Assembly (NCBI GenBank): GCA_964016985.1
Contig: OZ024835.1
Location: 689,501-753,500 of the forward strand
Direction of reading: 5' to 3'
From: Anodontia alba
Taxonomy: Eukaryota > Mollusca > Bivalvia > Lucinida > Lucinidae
DNA length: 64,000 bases
Positions 31,090-41,879 of the stretch are shown piece after piece. The number at the start of each line of letters is the position of its first letter. The stretch's first letter is position 1. A program made the translations under genes and the position numbers. The notes under the pieces were generated by a model. It did not search any database and had not been told where the DNA came from. It saw only the letters and a list, made by a program, of their open reading frames with translations.

Positions 31090-32860
31090 TGCTTGATGAG
31101 CTACCAACCGTCTCTGAAACAGTGAAAGCAATAAAACTCCTGACATCTGGCAAGGCTCCAGGATCAGATGCAATACCTGCAGAGATCTACAAAGCAGGAG
31201 TCCTCCAGTTGCAGAGAAACTGACAGAGTTATTTCACATTATGTGGAGAAAAGAAGCCATCCCTCAAGAATTCAAGGATGCAACAATTATCCACCTATTC
31301 AAAAGGAAAGGGAATCCTCAAGTCTGTGACAATCATCGCTGCATCTCTTAAGTCTGTGACAATCATCGCTGCATCTCTTTATTGTCAATTGCTGGGAAGA
31401 TTCTTGCTAGGGTCCTACTGAACCGATTGAATGAACACCTGGAACAGTCAGGGCTTCTACCAGAAAGCCAGTGTGGATTCAGGAAAAACAGAGGAACAAT
31501 AGACATGATCTCCACAGCACGACAGCTTCAAGAAAAATGCCAGGAACAGAATGTGGTCCTCTACATGACCTAGCAGAAGCTTTGTCGACCTTACCAAAGC
31601 ATTTGACACAGTCAGTCGTGAGGGACTTTGGAAAATTATGGCAAAGTTTGGTTGTCCTGCTAAATTCATAGCAATGGTGCGGCAGTTCCATGATGGTATG
31701 CTTGCAAGGGTCCAAAATGATGGCGAGTTTTCTGATCCATTTCCTGTGACAAATGGAGTTAAGCAAGGCTGTGTACTAGCTTCAACACTGTTCAGCATGA
31801 TGTTTTCTGCCATGCTTACAGATGCTTTCCAGATGCTTTCCAGGATGGTGACAATGGTATACCTATTAGGTATCGCTTTGATGGGAAACTGTTCAACCTA
31901 AGAAGGCTGCAAGCTAAATCTAAGGTGCAGACAGAGGTGCTAGACGAGTTCCTCTTTGCTGATGACATGGCAAAGGGTGCTCCAACAGAAGAGAAAATGC
32001 AAAAAGGTGTGGATCAAGTATCTGATTCATGTGACAGCTATGATCTCACAATCAGCATAAAAAAGACTGAGGTAGTGTATCAGCCAGCACCTGGAAAGCC
32101 TTACAAGGAGCCTACCATCACAGTGAAAGGTCAACGACTGCAAGTGGTAGACAAGTTCACCTACCTTGGAAGCACATTGATGATGAAGTCAATGCTAGAA
32201 TTGCCAAAGCTAGTGCAGCATTTGGCCGGCTACGTGGAAGTATTTGGGACCGAAGTGGAATCAGACTTGACACAAAGCTGAAAGTATATAGATCGGTAGT
32301 GCTGCCAACACTATTAAATGCATGCGAAACTTGGACAGTTTACAAACGACATGCCAAAAGACTGAACCACTTCCATACAAGCTGTCTTAGAAAACTTCTA
32401 AAGATCAAGTGGCAAGACAGGATTCCAGACACAGAAGCCCTGAAAAGTGCAGGGATGCAGAGCATACAAACTCTTCTAAAATTGGCACGGTTAAGATGGA
32501 CAGGCCATGTTACCAGAATGCCTGATGAACGTTTGCCAAAGAAAATCCTCTATGGAGAACTTCAAGTAGGAAAACGCTCCCATGGTGGTCAGAAGAAGCG
32601 ATACAAGGACACCCTCAAAGCCTCCACTTCAACATACCAACAGTCACGGGAACAGATTGCACACGATCATACAAAGGAGAGCTGGTGAATACGAAGCAAA
32701 AAGAATCAGCGAAGCCGAGCAGAAACGTGCACAGCGGAAAGCCAGAGCTAAGGCATCACCAACAGAGCTTTCTTCCTCAGACCTGTCTTGTTCTATCTGC
32801 AACAGGCAGTTTAGAGCTAAGATTGGTCTCATCAGCCAGCTTAGAACACACAAATAATAA
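31090..32860 (+). pseudogene. RTE-like LINE, reverse transcriptase to C-terminal finger, broken
   Basis: Frames in order: ELPTVSETVKAIKLLTSGKA (about 31100) with PGSDAIPAEIYKAG; CISLLSIAGKILARVLLNRL (31367); a motif A VDLTKAFDTV (31588); GVKQGC (31757); the catalytic FADD in DEFLFADDMAKGA (31946); KFTYLGSTL (32155); ACETWTVY (32320); CLRKLLKIKWQDRIPDTE (32383); and a terminal CSICNRQFRAKIGLISQLRT (32790) that has lost one His of the usual S-H-L-R-T-H finger. At least five frameshifts or stops (about 31225, 31573, 31880, 32190, 32685) and a 30-bp tandem duplication (31320-31379) disable it. No endonuclease domain is seen. Confidence 0.9.
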
Positions 32861-33272
32861 CACATCACACAGTTGATTAGGATTGGTCATTGTCAGTAAT
32901 GACAGACGAACAAGGTCTATGCTTACAACACAATAAATGTTAAAGCTGATTGAATAGGCCCTCAGAATATGCCCTTCCAGGGGTTTTGAGGAGGCCATTT
33001 ATTTCAGGGGAACAAGGGAATAAAAGTTTAAAACTGAAGGGAACAGGAAAATAAAGGCAATTTTAGAGAACAGGGAACATAGAAAATCAAGATTTTGATT
33101 GGGGGAACAAGGGAAAGTGCCGATATTTTCAGGGGAACAAGGCCCCCGACAGAGGTCAATATGACTTAAGAGGTCAGTGTGACATATTTCATGGTCCAGC
33201 CACAGGTCATTATATTTGTGGAGACTACTGTAACCGGGCAACAGAGCCACTTAGGGGTTATGGATTGTTGGA
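32861..33272. other. Spacer between LINE and composite element
   Basis: Contains a run of loosely repeated GGGAACAAGG/GGGAACAGG units (33005-33140). No gene or element end is identified. Confidence 0.4.
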
Positions 33273-34019
33273 CAACTCGGCACAAAGTAAACTCGACTCA
33301 TGAGAAACTCGGCACATAACCAACTCGGCATATAGCAATTCGGCACATAACCAACTCGGCGTATACAAACTCGGCCCATAATTAACAATTAACAGATCTA
33401 TTGTTATGTTGAACACTTTAATCCAACGCTACGTTACCACTGAATTTTAATCATTTTAACTTGAAGGTGGCAAATATGTTTAGTGTAAATGTCATGCTTA
33501 GCCGCTAAATTCAAATTAAAAAAAAAAAAAAAAAAATGGAATAAATATTTTTATCTTTTTCAGCGATTTTTCGACATCAGGGAGAATACAAAGGTTTGCC
33601 ATTATGTTGCCAGTCCTTGATCCTAATTGGGTGATGCTACAACCCTGATTTTAAAAATAATTATAAAAATAAAAAAATAGATAAATATATTTTTCAGGAA
33701 GAGTCTTATCATGTAGAATAACGATTTTGGAAGTGTGTTGTTTAACAATCCAGTAAACAGATCAGATGATGCTGGGCCGGTCCGATTCGTACACTGTTCC
33801 CTGACAGTCGTTTTATTCTGTAAAATGTAGATTCAGTAGATCTTATTACGGCTGCAATCTTAACTGACTGCACTGGTGGGTCGATTGCCTCTGAGTGTAT
33901 GCTGGAGAAATGGTACTGAACGGGGATTTAGACTTCGTTTAACCCTTAAATATCTGTACTTTATGCAAACAGTATAGACTCTGATCAGACGCCGGTGTCC
34001 CATTACACGAGCCCAGTCC

Positions 34020-34205
34020 AGATTTTACAGTTAACCAACCCTTTTCACACAACGCTCCGACGTCACAGGAGGAAAACGCTGCTATAAATAACCGTTACCT
34101 GCATTTTGTACTTGGTCAGCAATAGTCACGTGGACAATAGCAGGCGGCAAATTCCTGTAGTTAGTAACTTTGGGTAGATAAACAATCGACCCAAAAATGT
34201 AAATT
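34020..34205. repeat. Dispersed repeat (inverted relative to 57045-57260)
   Basis: Shares TTTTACAG.TAACC, CTCYGACGTCACAG, AATAACCGTTACCTG and AATCACGTGGACAA with 57045-57260 in opposite orientation. The minus-strand frame ending VTIADQVQNAG is a by-product. Confidence 0.65.
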
Positions 34206-34225
34206 TTCGGTCGATTATATGTTAT

Positions 34226-35576
34226 CCCAGCAAGCAAAAAATATAGGACCCACATGGGCCCTAAATGAGTATTTATATGGGTCCTATATGAGCAACCCAT
34301 AAGGGGCTCGTGGGGGATTTGCAACACGGTTCCATGTTGGACCCACATGGGCAAAGCCATATGGTTGATTGATTGTGTTGGGGTTTAACGACACGTCAAC
34401 CCTTGAGGGTCATTTTGTGTCGTCTCCCAGAGAAAGGGAGAAAAGAGATAGAAGAGAGAGTAGAGGAGATGAAAGAGAGGGACAGGGAAGAAAGAGGAAC
34501 AGGAATGAAAGTGAAGAAACAGAAGAAATAAAAACATTCCCCCTCTACCCTTACCCACTACAAGGATAGCAGGCCTTGCCCATCTGTAAGCCAATATCAG
34601 TTGGACGCCCCAGTGATGTTAGATACACAGCACCTTCGCACCACCCGACCACCCCTGAAAGCCATATGGGAACTACATGGGTCGAGTATGGGAAAATATA
34701 GGAACTACATGACTCAAGTATGGGAAAAATCAACCCACATTTATCTTCCAGAGAAAAAAAACCTTTTACACATTTTATACAAATGATTACAAGACCCCAG
34801 TCCCAGCCCATTTGATGGACTGGTAAGGTCCCAACAGAGAGAAACCTACATACATGTGCAAGTTATTGCACATGCGTGGAATCAAGAGGCCTTAAAGATA
34901 TAGGCGTCCTTTTCAATAGTTGGAAATTGTGGCCTCATGCTTATTTATATATACCTCAATTTTAAAAGTCATAGGGACATACGAGCTAAAATAAACATAT
35001 GACCATGAATCGACGTCCATGTCGGGAAAATAGTCAAAATAAATTTAATAGATACTTTCATTTTGTAATGAACAAGCTATTATTCTTATTTTAGTATTAT
35101 CATTATTCTTTACATTTATGTCAGGAAATTTATTAATTTTTGGTATTATGTTTAAATAGTGGTACAGTTGTTCCCCCTAATACCCATATTGAACCCATAT
35201 GGGAGGTCAACATTGGAACCGTAGAAGTCCATGGGCGCCATTTGGGCCCCAATTGTGTATCTTGAAATTATGACTTTTCCAGGATTATTTCAGTTTTATC
35301 TCGAGGTCCCACATATTAGAATTTATTTTTTATAGTTACCGAATATTACCAATATGGGACCTGTATGGGTCTTATATGGGCAAAAAAGCCTATATGGGGA
35401 CCATTTAGGACCCTAATGGGATTAATGCCTAGAATCTGCTCATATGGTTCCCATATATATATGTTTGTTAGCCGAATTGTACAAATATGGGACCTATATG
35501 GGGCCCCTGTAAGACCCGAATGGGATAAATGCCCAGATTCTGCCCATATGGGTCCCATATATACATGTTTGCTGGG
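34226..35576. mobile_element. CCCAGC-terminus element H, 1.35 kb
   Basis: CCCAGCAAGCAAAAAATATA at the left and ATATATACATGTTTGCTGGG at the right. ATATGGG(T/A)CC motifs are repeated throughout both flanks (for example 34271-34300, 35354-35400, 35486-35556). SINE K copy 2 is inserted at 34365, splitting an ATATGGG unit. The short CCCAGC ends match those of the compact palindromes. Confidence 0.7.
34365..34657 (-). mobile_element. SINE K, copy 2, with 12-bp target duplication
   Basis: Flanked by AAAGCCATATGG (34353-34364 and 34658-34669). By eye it is about 97% identical to copy 1. The tail on the minus strand is AACACAATCAATCAA, a (CAAT)n tail. The high identity of the copies implies recent activity. 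Confidence 0.92.
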
Positions 35577-35875
35577 ATATTATATCACCACTGAGCTACC
35601 TCGCTTTACAGAAATCAATTCCGACTTCCTGAATTCGCCTTGTTCATTTAGAGTTCACCGTGTAATTAAATAATGAGCAACACAAAGATTTATTAATAAT
35701 TTTATCAAAAGATAAAAAAAGAGCAGATAAACAGAATTTCTAAGCACATTCAATCCAATTTATAACGATTAGTATTTTAATCTTAGAACATTTAGCACAT
35801 CTATCAATAGGTTGTTGGACAATTCATACTAAATATTACGTTCACAGTCCTGTGCAAATTCATTGTAAATTTTAC

Positions 35876-36025
35876 CATTGCGAAAACACACCTATTCAAA
35901 TGTATTGAAACTTTTACCACCAAAACTGAAAATTTTCAAATAAAAACGATAAAAAAAAAACAACAACAACAACAACAACAAAAAAAAAACAAAAAAAAAA
36001 AAAAAAAAAAAAAAACAACAACATA
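35876..36025 (+). mobile_element. MITE family A, copy 10, truncated into A/CAA tract
   Basis: CATTGCGAAAACACACCTAT start, then about 75 bp of the family's left side running into (CAA)n and poly(A). Confidence 0.75.
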
Positions 36026-36216
36026 AATTTATCTTTCTAATTCTTTTTTCTTTTTAAAATATTATCTATAGAAGGTATAAAAGGCTTCGAGAAATAGACG
36101 CATAAATGCATAGCTATTTATATGTTCCGAGTTTGCTATGTGCCGAGTTGGTATGGGCCAAGTTGGTTATGTGCCAAATTGGTTATGTTCTGAGTTTGCT
36201 ATGTGCCGTGTTGACC

Positions 36217-36557
36217 CGGCACCGTCATCAGTGCACTAACAATAATTTGGTGAATATGTACCATCGCGGTCCATTGCATTGTCGGCTGTTGTTTTGTTTT
36301 CGTATATAAATGACGTCCAGAAATGGCTCTGAAAAGTCTGCAGCAGATAGAACAGGGTCAAACTGAGGACAGGAACTGATTTTGTGGTAAATGTTTTAGC
36401 CTTTATGTCCTTTCGTTTCTGCCCAACCTCACGTGAACTTTTCCGACGTCAATATTAAGCATTTATCATTTTGAATGGTCTCGAGACACACTCCCAATAC
36501 TCTGGCGTCATGATGGTCTTTCAGGGAACCTTTCGGTATATCTTCGGAGGACCACTT
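36217..36557. other. No recognisable feature
   Basis: I see no repeat family or coding signal here apart from CTCGAGACA and a short GACGTC. Confidence 0.35.
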
Positions 36558-36648
36558 CCCAGCTAGAATTCTTTATAAATCTACAGCGGGCCGATATCGG
36601 CCCGTCAGCTACCGGCCCGCTGTAGATTTATGTAAAATGCTTACTGGG
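36558..36648. mobile_element. Compact CCCAG palindrome, copy 2
   Basis: CCCAGCTAGAATTCTTTATA...ATTTATGTAAAATGCTTACTGGG with GGGCCGATATCGGCCCG in the left half. The right inner arm has a short deletion. Confidence 0.85.
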
Positions 36649-36894
36649 TTCTTTATCTACACGTTGGCTCTGTCAATTTTCAGGGAGTTGCACAACCACA
36701 AATATAGCGTACCAATGACACCGAAAGGAAACAAATTACGACGGATAACGAAATCCTAAAGCGACAAGCTCCCTCTTTTCCAAACGAGATGATCACGATG
36801 CCAAACAGGACAAACCAAACTCAACAAAAGACAAAACACGCAAAAAAAAAAAAAAATCTCTCAGTCACAAGGCTACACAAGGAATGAACAAGAC

Positions 36895-37126
36895 CAGGGT
36901 TCGGTTGTTCAAAACTAACAATGGCGTTAGTTAACGTAGCGTTAAAACCTTGGTCATTAAATATGGTCTATGATACTTTGTTGAAAACAAATGTGAGTAA
37001 CTTTTGCATAGGCAAAAGCTACTCACATTTTTTTCAGCAAAAATACATTGTACTTACTAGAAAAGTTAACATTTTGACCATCAACGAGCTCGTTAAGCTA
37101 ACGATACTTTGAACAACTGGACCCTG
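36895..37126. mobile_element. MITE family F, copy 3
   Basis: CAGGGTTCGGTTGTTCAAAA at the left and CTTTGAACAACTGGACCCTG at the right. Central hairpin GTGAGTAACTTTTGCATAGG with its complement. Confidence 0.9.
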
Positions 37127-37221
37127 AATTACTGCTCAGAAGTAAAAAAAACTACGGAGGGGATTCGGTCGATTGGACTGGCGGCGTATCTTCACATTAG
37201 GTTCAGATGTTGTAGGAAATA

Positions 37222-37329
37222 CAGTCGAATCTAGTTATCTCGACTTCGCTTACCTCGAATAACCTCTTATATAGAAGTAAAAATCTGGTCCCAGTTTAAA
37301 CATGAAAATCTAGCATCAGCAAACAACTA
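37222..37329. mobile_element. pogo-like TIR fragment
   Basis: CAGTCGAATCTAGTTATCTC after TA, then AAGTAAAAATCTGGTCCCAG as in the element at 44927. It is cut off by compact palindrome copy 3. Confidence 0.65.
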
Positions 37330-37435
37330 CCAACTAGCATTCTACATAAATCTACATCGGGCCGTTAGCGGTCCGTCAGCTACCCTGACGGGCCGCTAAC
37401 GGCCCGCTATAGATTTGTATAGAATGCTTACTAGG
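37330..37435. mobile_element. Compact CCCAG-type palindrome, copy 3
   Basis: CCAACTAGCATTCTACATAA to TATAGAATGCTTACTAGG, inner ATCGGGCCGTTAGCGGTCCG and mirror. It is inserted into the pogo-like fragment to its left. Confidence 0.88.
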
Positions 37436-38380
37436 ATATAGAGCTAATGTAAACCACATCGCAACGGACCTTCATTCATTCAGGGAACACATGATGATCA
37501 GCCTACCTGTAACTGTGTCTGCTTCAGAACAATTAATGAACTCGACGTGAGAAAATTTACTGTGGGACATATGTGCAGTCTGATCATTCTTCGCTCGGTG
37601 CTTTTTGTTTAAGGTTTCTTCATGCTGAAAGTGAATTGCCTGCTCATCTGCGATGGACGCACAGATTGATCTTAGGCTTCACAGGGCGCACACTGACTGG
37701 TAAGATTCAGATTAGTCTGTTTATCTACCCTGGTTTTGGACAGCCAAAGAGCCTAAGTGTCTTCATACGAACAGAGAAGACTGATCAGACTGCGCAGATG
37801 CGAACGACTGTAATAATTGGTGCTCTGGTTGGCTATCACTGTAACCACCTACATTGCTTAGCTTTTTCTCAAGCCAGCCAAATATTTTAATTCAAAACAG
37901 CTTTATTTTCAATTAATTTTGAATTCTGGTTTTCTGACTTATCTGCTATCTTTCATGTAACAAGTCTTTCGTGTGTTGCATAATTACAGTAAACAAGAAA
38001 ATATTTCCAGTGATATAGTCTTAATAATAGTTTACTTCGGATTTAAGTCATGTAAGTTTTACGGAAAGACTCCGATCGACAATATCCCCAACCAACCTAG
38101 GAATAAGGTAAGAGCTATAACATAACATTTCTTTGTTTGATGGATTGTAAAAGGAATGATACACGAAAAGCTAGCAAGAGACAACACTGTCATTGTTGTT
38201 TGCTCCCCCTCTGATAAAGGGTCGATTCGAAAAGGAATGAATTTTGTCCCATTGGAAGCAGATTCTTTCCGTTTAGAGTAGACACTTTTATCAAGAACTT
38301 GATACACAGGAACTGGATACATAGGAAAGCAAACCGGAAGTCACAAATATTGACAGAAAATCTACCAAACTTATCTAAAA
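37436..38380. other. Repeat-derived spacer
   Basis: 37560-37850 has loose GATCA hairpin halves. 38190-38340 is a CTCCCCCTCT...TTCCGTTTAGAG copy of the AAGGGAG family. The 105-codon plus-strand frame at 37573 falls in repeat and is not a gene. Confidence 0.4.
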
Positions 38381-38550
38381 CAGTAAAATTCCGCCATTAA
38401 GACCAGCTTTGGTACTGCCTAAAAGTGGTCTTATTAGTGGGGCGGTCTTAATATTGAATGTAGAACATAGCTCCAGATAAGGTGCTTTTTCAACCAAAAA
38501 TTACAATTTGCATAAAAAGCTACTCACAATTTTTTCAGTAAAAATACCTG
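38381..38550. mobile_element. MITE family I, truncated copy
   Basis: CAGTAAAATTCCGCCATTAA then GTGGTCTTATTAGTGGGGCG and GAATGTAGAACATAGCTCCA as in the full copy at 55676. The 3' part continues into AAAAGCTACTCACA of family F, a chimeric junction. Confidence 0.7.
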
Positions 38551-38699
38551 TCAAGTGGCACTTGTACCTGCAGGCTGATTTCAGTCTTCATTGGGCGAAC
38601 ATGTCCGAATGTTTTCTCACGTTACGATTCGCATGGTTGCCGCAACATGCATTTGTTTTGTTTCAAACGGAAAACCATCATATTCTTTTGACATAGCCT

Positions 38700-39010
38700 C
38701 AGGGTCAGATCTAGTTTGATTTCTGAGGGGATCGATTTGATTAAATTACTATACGTGTTCGGAATGAAAAGCCTGTGCAAACAGTATAGACCCAGATCAG
38801 ACGCCGCAAAACGCGTCGTCTAATCATTGATGTGGGTCTACCCTGTTTGCCACTCATTCGGCAATTTATACACATTCATAGGTAATAAAATGGACTTGAA
38901 AAAGTATGGGGTGTGAATATTTAGGGAAATACGGTATCACAAATTTATCAAAATTATCCAAATTTCCCATTAAAATGAAATTTTGAGTTAAAGGCGGGGT
39001 TAGACTGACT
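38700..39010. mobile_element. hAT-like family E, copy 1 (3' truncated)
   Basis: CAGGGTCAGATCTAGTTTGA, then AACAGTATAGACCCAGATCAGACGCCGC... and a GTAATAAAATGGACTTG tail. The far terminal repeat is not recognisable. Confidence 0.65.
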
Positions 39011-39066
39011 AATGTCCATGTTAAAGAATGCTAAAGTAGTTATAAAGCTGCATGCACGAATGATGT

Positions 39067-39545
39067 TTAATCCTTGTCTTGCTGAGTAATATAACATTAC
39101 GAAAACACGCCTATTCAAATATATAGAAAAGTTCACCTCCAAAAACTGAAAAAAAAAATCAGATAAAAGACTGATATTTTTCATACTTTTGCTCAAAACA
39201 TAGATTGTGGGTACTAGTCAGAACCGCCTCGGCGAGGCGGTTCTGACGAGTACCCACAATCTATGTTTTTGAGCAAAAATAAGGAAAATAATGTATACCC
39301 CTGTAAACCCCCAGTTTTACTATATAAAAGTGAGGTTTAAGGGGATCAAAAATATATAGGCATGTTTTTGTGATGGATGCCACGGCCATTTCTGATTTTC
39401 AGCCAATCAGATAACTTGATCCAGATTGTTGATATAAATTCACATACTTAATGGCAAACCATGCAGAGCTTAAGAAGCCAACTGATCTATATCTGCACTG
39501 TTTGTTAAGACAGGACATATCTGGGGTCAACAGGACTAGCGTTAA
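39067..39545. mobile_element. TTAA MITE family C, copy 5, split by a family A insertion
   Basis: TTAATCCTTGTCTTGCTGAG at the left and GGACTAGCGTTAA at the right belong to family C. Its body resumes after 39375 with GATGCCACGGCCATTTCTGA, matching the uninterrupted copy at 61899. Confidence 0.88.
39095..39375 (+). mobile_element. MITE family A, copy 11, nested in family C
   Basis: CATTACGAAAACACGCCTAT to CATGTTTTTGTGATG. The hairpin GAACCGCCTCGGCGAGGCGG is perfect, so the copy is young relative to its host. Comparison with the empty site (61885-61900) shows no evident target duplication longer than 1-2 bp. Confidence 0.93.
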
Positions 39546-39900
39546 ATATTCTCTTGTGCGAATACGTTGTTTAAATGTACATGTTGTTGAAAGCGCTCTT
39601 GGAAAACTTGTTCAGATGTAAAATGTTCTTTAAATGTTCTCTTGTATGTTTCAGAATCCAATGATTAACTGAACATGTTGTTTAAATGCCAAATATTGTT
39701 TTATTGTTCTATTTGAAAAAGGTTGTTTAAATGTCAAGTGTTGTTTAAATGTTATCTCGGAAAATGTTGCTTAAATGTTAAATGTTGAAATATTCTCTTT
39801 GAAAATGTTGTTTAAATGTTTAAACTTTGTTTAAATGTTTTATTGGAAAATGTGTTTAAATGTTAAATGTTGTTGAAATATTCTCTTGGAACGCGTTGTT
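39546..39900. repeat. Degenerate TTGTTTAAATGT repeat
   Basis: Irregular tandem copies of GTTGTTTAAATGTTAAATGT with CTCTTGGAAAAT insertions, period roughly 30-60 bp. Confidence 0.8.
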
Positions 39901-39964
39901 TAAGGTGAATTTAGTCGGAAGAAGTCGACCCAGAGTGAAGTTAGTCGGCTGTAAAAGTGCTTTA

Positions 39965-40625
39965 AAGCCCCGGTTGTTTTTTTCTACTGTTCGTTCTAAG
40001 GCGATGGTCCTAGTGTTAGTCTTACTCTTTGTTGCTTTGTGGTTTATTCCACGAGGCGATTTGTTTAAAGGCTCCATATTCCTAAAAAATAGACATTTTT
40101 TAATCCAAGAAAGGTTTGATAAATTGCTCTATAGTAAAAATACCATCATAAAATGTGGTATCTGACAGCCTGTAAAATTTCAGTTAGTCTCTTGGTTTTG
40201 AGCTGGATCAAATATGAAATGATTTTTTTCTATTGTAGCTCTGAATTAATGTTGCATGAATTAATGTTTGCAACATTAATTCAGAGATACGATAAAGATC
40301 ATTCATTTTAAGAACGAGAGACTAACTGAAATTTTTCAGGCTGTCAGGTGCCACAGTTTATGATTGTATTCATATCAAATATCAGTTTATTAAACCTTTC
40401 TTGGATAACAAAATGTCTATTTTTGAGGAATATGGAGCCTTTAAGTCTTGCATTGTGTTATTTTGTTCTTGTGTTTTTCAGTCCTTTTAGCATTGCGGTT
40501 ACCTCGCTTGGGGAAGAGAGAGCTAATCTTAGTGCTTTTCGTATGTTTGTTCGATCTGCGCTTGTTTGGTTTTGTGGCACTCCCTGGACGTTTTTTTACC
40601 TTTTTTTTTTTTGAAAAAAAAATTT
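39965..40625 (+). repeat. Dispersed repeat J, copy 1, interrupted by a fold-back
   Basis: The flanks 39965-40068 and 40441-40610 match, inverted, 55590-55290 (GTTAGTCTTACTCTTTGTTG, GTGGTTTATTC, TTTTCAGTCCTTTTAGCATT, GGGGAAGAGAGAGCTAATCT). The intervening 372 bp is absent from the other copy. Function unknown; the hydrophobic frames are not convincing genes. Confidence 0.8.
40069..40440. mobile_element. Fold-back element with TTAA target duplication
   Basis: 372 bp, flanked by TTAA (40065-40068, 40441-40444). Long arms AGGCTCCATATTCCTMAAAA and complement, then a second pair GACAGCCTGTAAAATTTCAG and complement, and a central stem CTCTGAATTAATGTTG with complement. The empty site is readable in repeat J copy 2 (TGTTTTATGTCTTAC). 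piggyBac-type ends are implied by TTAA. Confidence 0.92.
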
Positions 40626-41280
40626 GTGTACATGTCCCTTTGTATGTTTCAGAATCCAATGACGTATAACAGAACATACTGCATTCGTTGGATTCTTCTG
40701 GAGAATATATTGATGGCTCTTCTTATTAAAGGTAAAATACCGAGTTTACCTCAAGTTGAACATTTCATACGAATTATTAATTTTGTGACAGTTTGATAAA
40801 AAAAGTCCGTATCAGTTGAGTTTCTCGATTTTTCCAGATCCATATCATACTAGTCTAGCCACTAGGAGTAAAAATAAATAATCTGGAAACAAAACCATCT
40901 ATTTGCATTAAATGAACATTATATCTAAGCTAGTCTAGTCTCCTTTCTCAGTTAGCCAGTACTTGTATTTTATCATTAAGCATCATTAAGCAGTTGACTA
41001 TCTTTTATTAAAAAAAATGATCAGAATTTACTATCGGACGAGTAGCTAGTCTAATATCATGCCATCTTAAACAAGGCTTGTTATTGTTGACGTAATGACA
41101 TCGAAGCGACTTGGTCTCCATGTGGCCATTAAAGTGCATTCAAAATTTTAGTAGACGGTATTCTAGTTTTTATTACATATCATTATTTTCTGAGAAAATA
41201 AGGCTTCACATGGCAGACGATTCAAATGAAATATGAAACTAAAAACTAGAATGTCATCTGCTGGTGTTGTAAATGACACT
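40626..41280. other. No clear element
   Basis: 40645-40680 repeats a phrase from 39650 (TATGTTTCAGAATCCAATGA). 41150-41260 holds TAGTAGACGGTATTCTAGTT...AAACTAGAATGTCATCTGCTG, a worn fold-back. No gene. Confidence 0.4.
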
Positions 41281-41299
41281 TAACGGGCTAAAGGTCAAC

Positions 41300-41405
41300 A
41301 GAAACGTGTTCTCAGATCACATTATCATATGAGATCCTTCCCATATTACATGACCACATGATACACAAGGGTCTCATGTGATCATGTGATCTGAGAACAC
41401 ACATA
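41300..41405. repeat. Palindrome with GTTCTCAGATCACAT arms
   Basis: GTGTTCTCAGATCACATTAT...ATCATGTGATCTGAGAACAC, with a nested CATGTGATC hairpin. Confidence 0.85.
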
Positions 41406-41509
41406 TGATTTGATACAGATCGTGTGTATAGTGTGTGTATATTTACCCTAAATATTCAGCCACCTGAAATACTCACCATGCTTACCCATACTTGAACGAG
41501 TCCATTATA

Positions 41510-41867
41510 CAGTCGAACCTCGATGGCTCGAACACCAATGGCTCGTTTACCATGGCTAATTCGAACTCGTTTTTGAGTCCTTACGAAATTTTTCCGATAG
41601 CTCAAGAAAACAAATATTTAAGGAAATTTTCTTATTTTTATCGTGAAATTGTATGTTGTGTGTACTCATTAGAATCGTCTCATCGAGGCGATTCTAATGA
41701 GTACACTCAACATACAATCACTGTGTAGAAAATCGAAAAGATTTCCCCAAATTATTGCTATTTGCTCCACGAACTGGTGCCATGATTTACCTCAGTGGCT
41801 CGAACTACCCATGTCTCGTACGAATTTCCATGGTCCCAAAGATGTTCGAGCCATTTAGGTTCGACTG
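41510..41867. mobile_element. pogo/Tc1-type MITE family B, copy 2, intact
   Basis: CAGTCGAACCTCGATGGCTC at the left and CCATTTAGGTTCGACTG at the right, flanked by TA (41508-41509 and 41868-41869). Central hairpin TGTGTACTCATTAGAATCGT with complement. TA duplication and CAGT termini fit Tc1/mariner (pogo) mobilisation. No transposase. Confidence 0.93.
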
Positions 41868-41879
41868 TACTACTTTCTG

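Larger units (their letters stand above)
33273..36217. mobile_element. Composite element with sub-repeated inverted ends
   Basis: The left end (33273-33375) is a run of CTCGGCACATAACCAA-type units. The right end (36118-36217) is a run of the inverse (TTGGTTATGTGCCGAGT-type). The outermost sequences are CAACTCGGCACA and TGTGCCGTGTTG. In between are a worn GATCAGAC module (33960-34020), a dispersed repeat (34020-34205), element H with SINE K inside it (34226-35576), a family A fragment (35876) and long A tracts. I infer one old inverted-repeat element that later received several insertions. No target duplication is clear. Confidence 0.6.

Noticed and set aside
34082..34360. Apparent minus-strand exon ending VTIADQVQNAG before GTAACG
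   Set aside because: The same sequence occurs inverted at 57045-57260, so it is a dispersed repeat.
37573..37890. 105-codon plus-strand frame
   Set aside because: It spans loose GATCA hairpin repeats, contains no recognisable domain and lacks splice context.
40348..40677. Hydrophobic frames in repeat J resembling a membrane protein
   Set aside because: They lie in a dispersed repeat that has an inverted copy at 55285, and they are open in more than one frame. No start or splice support.
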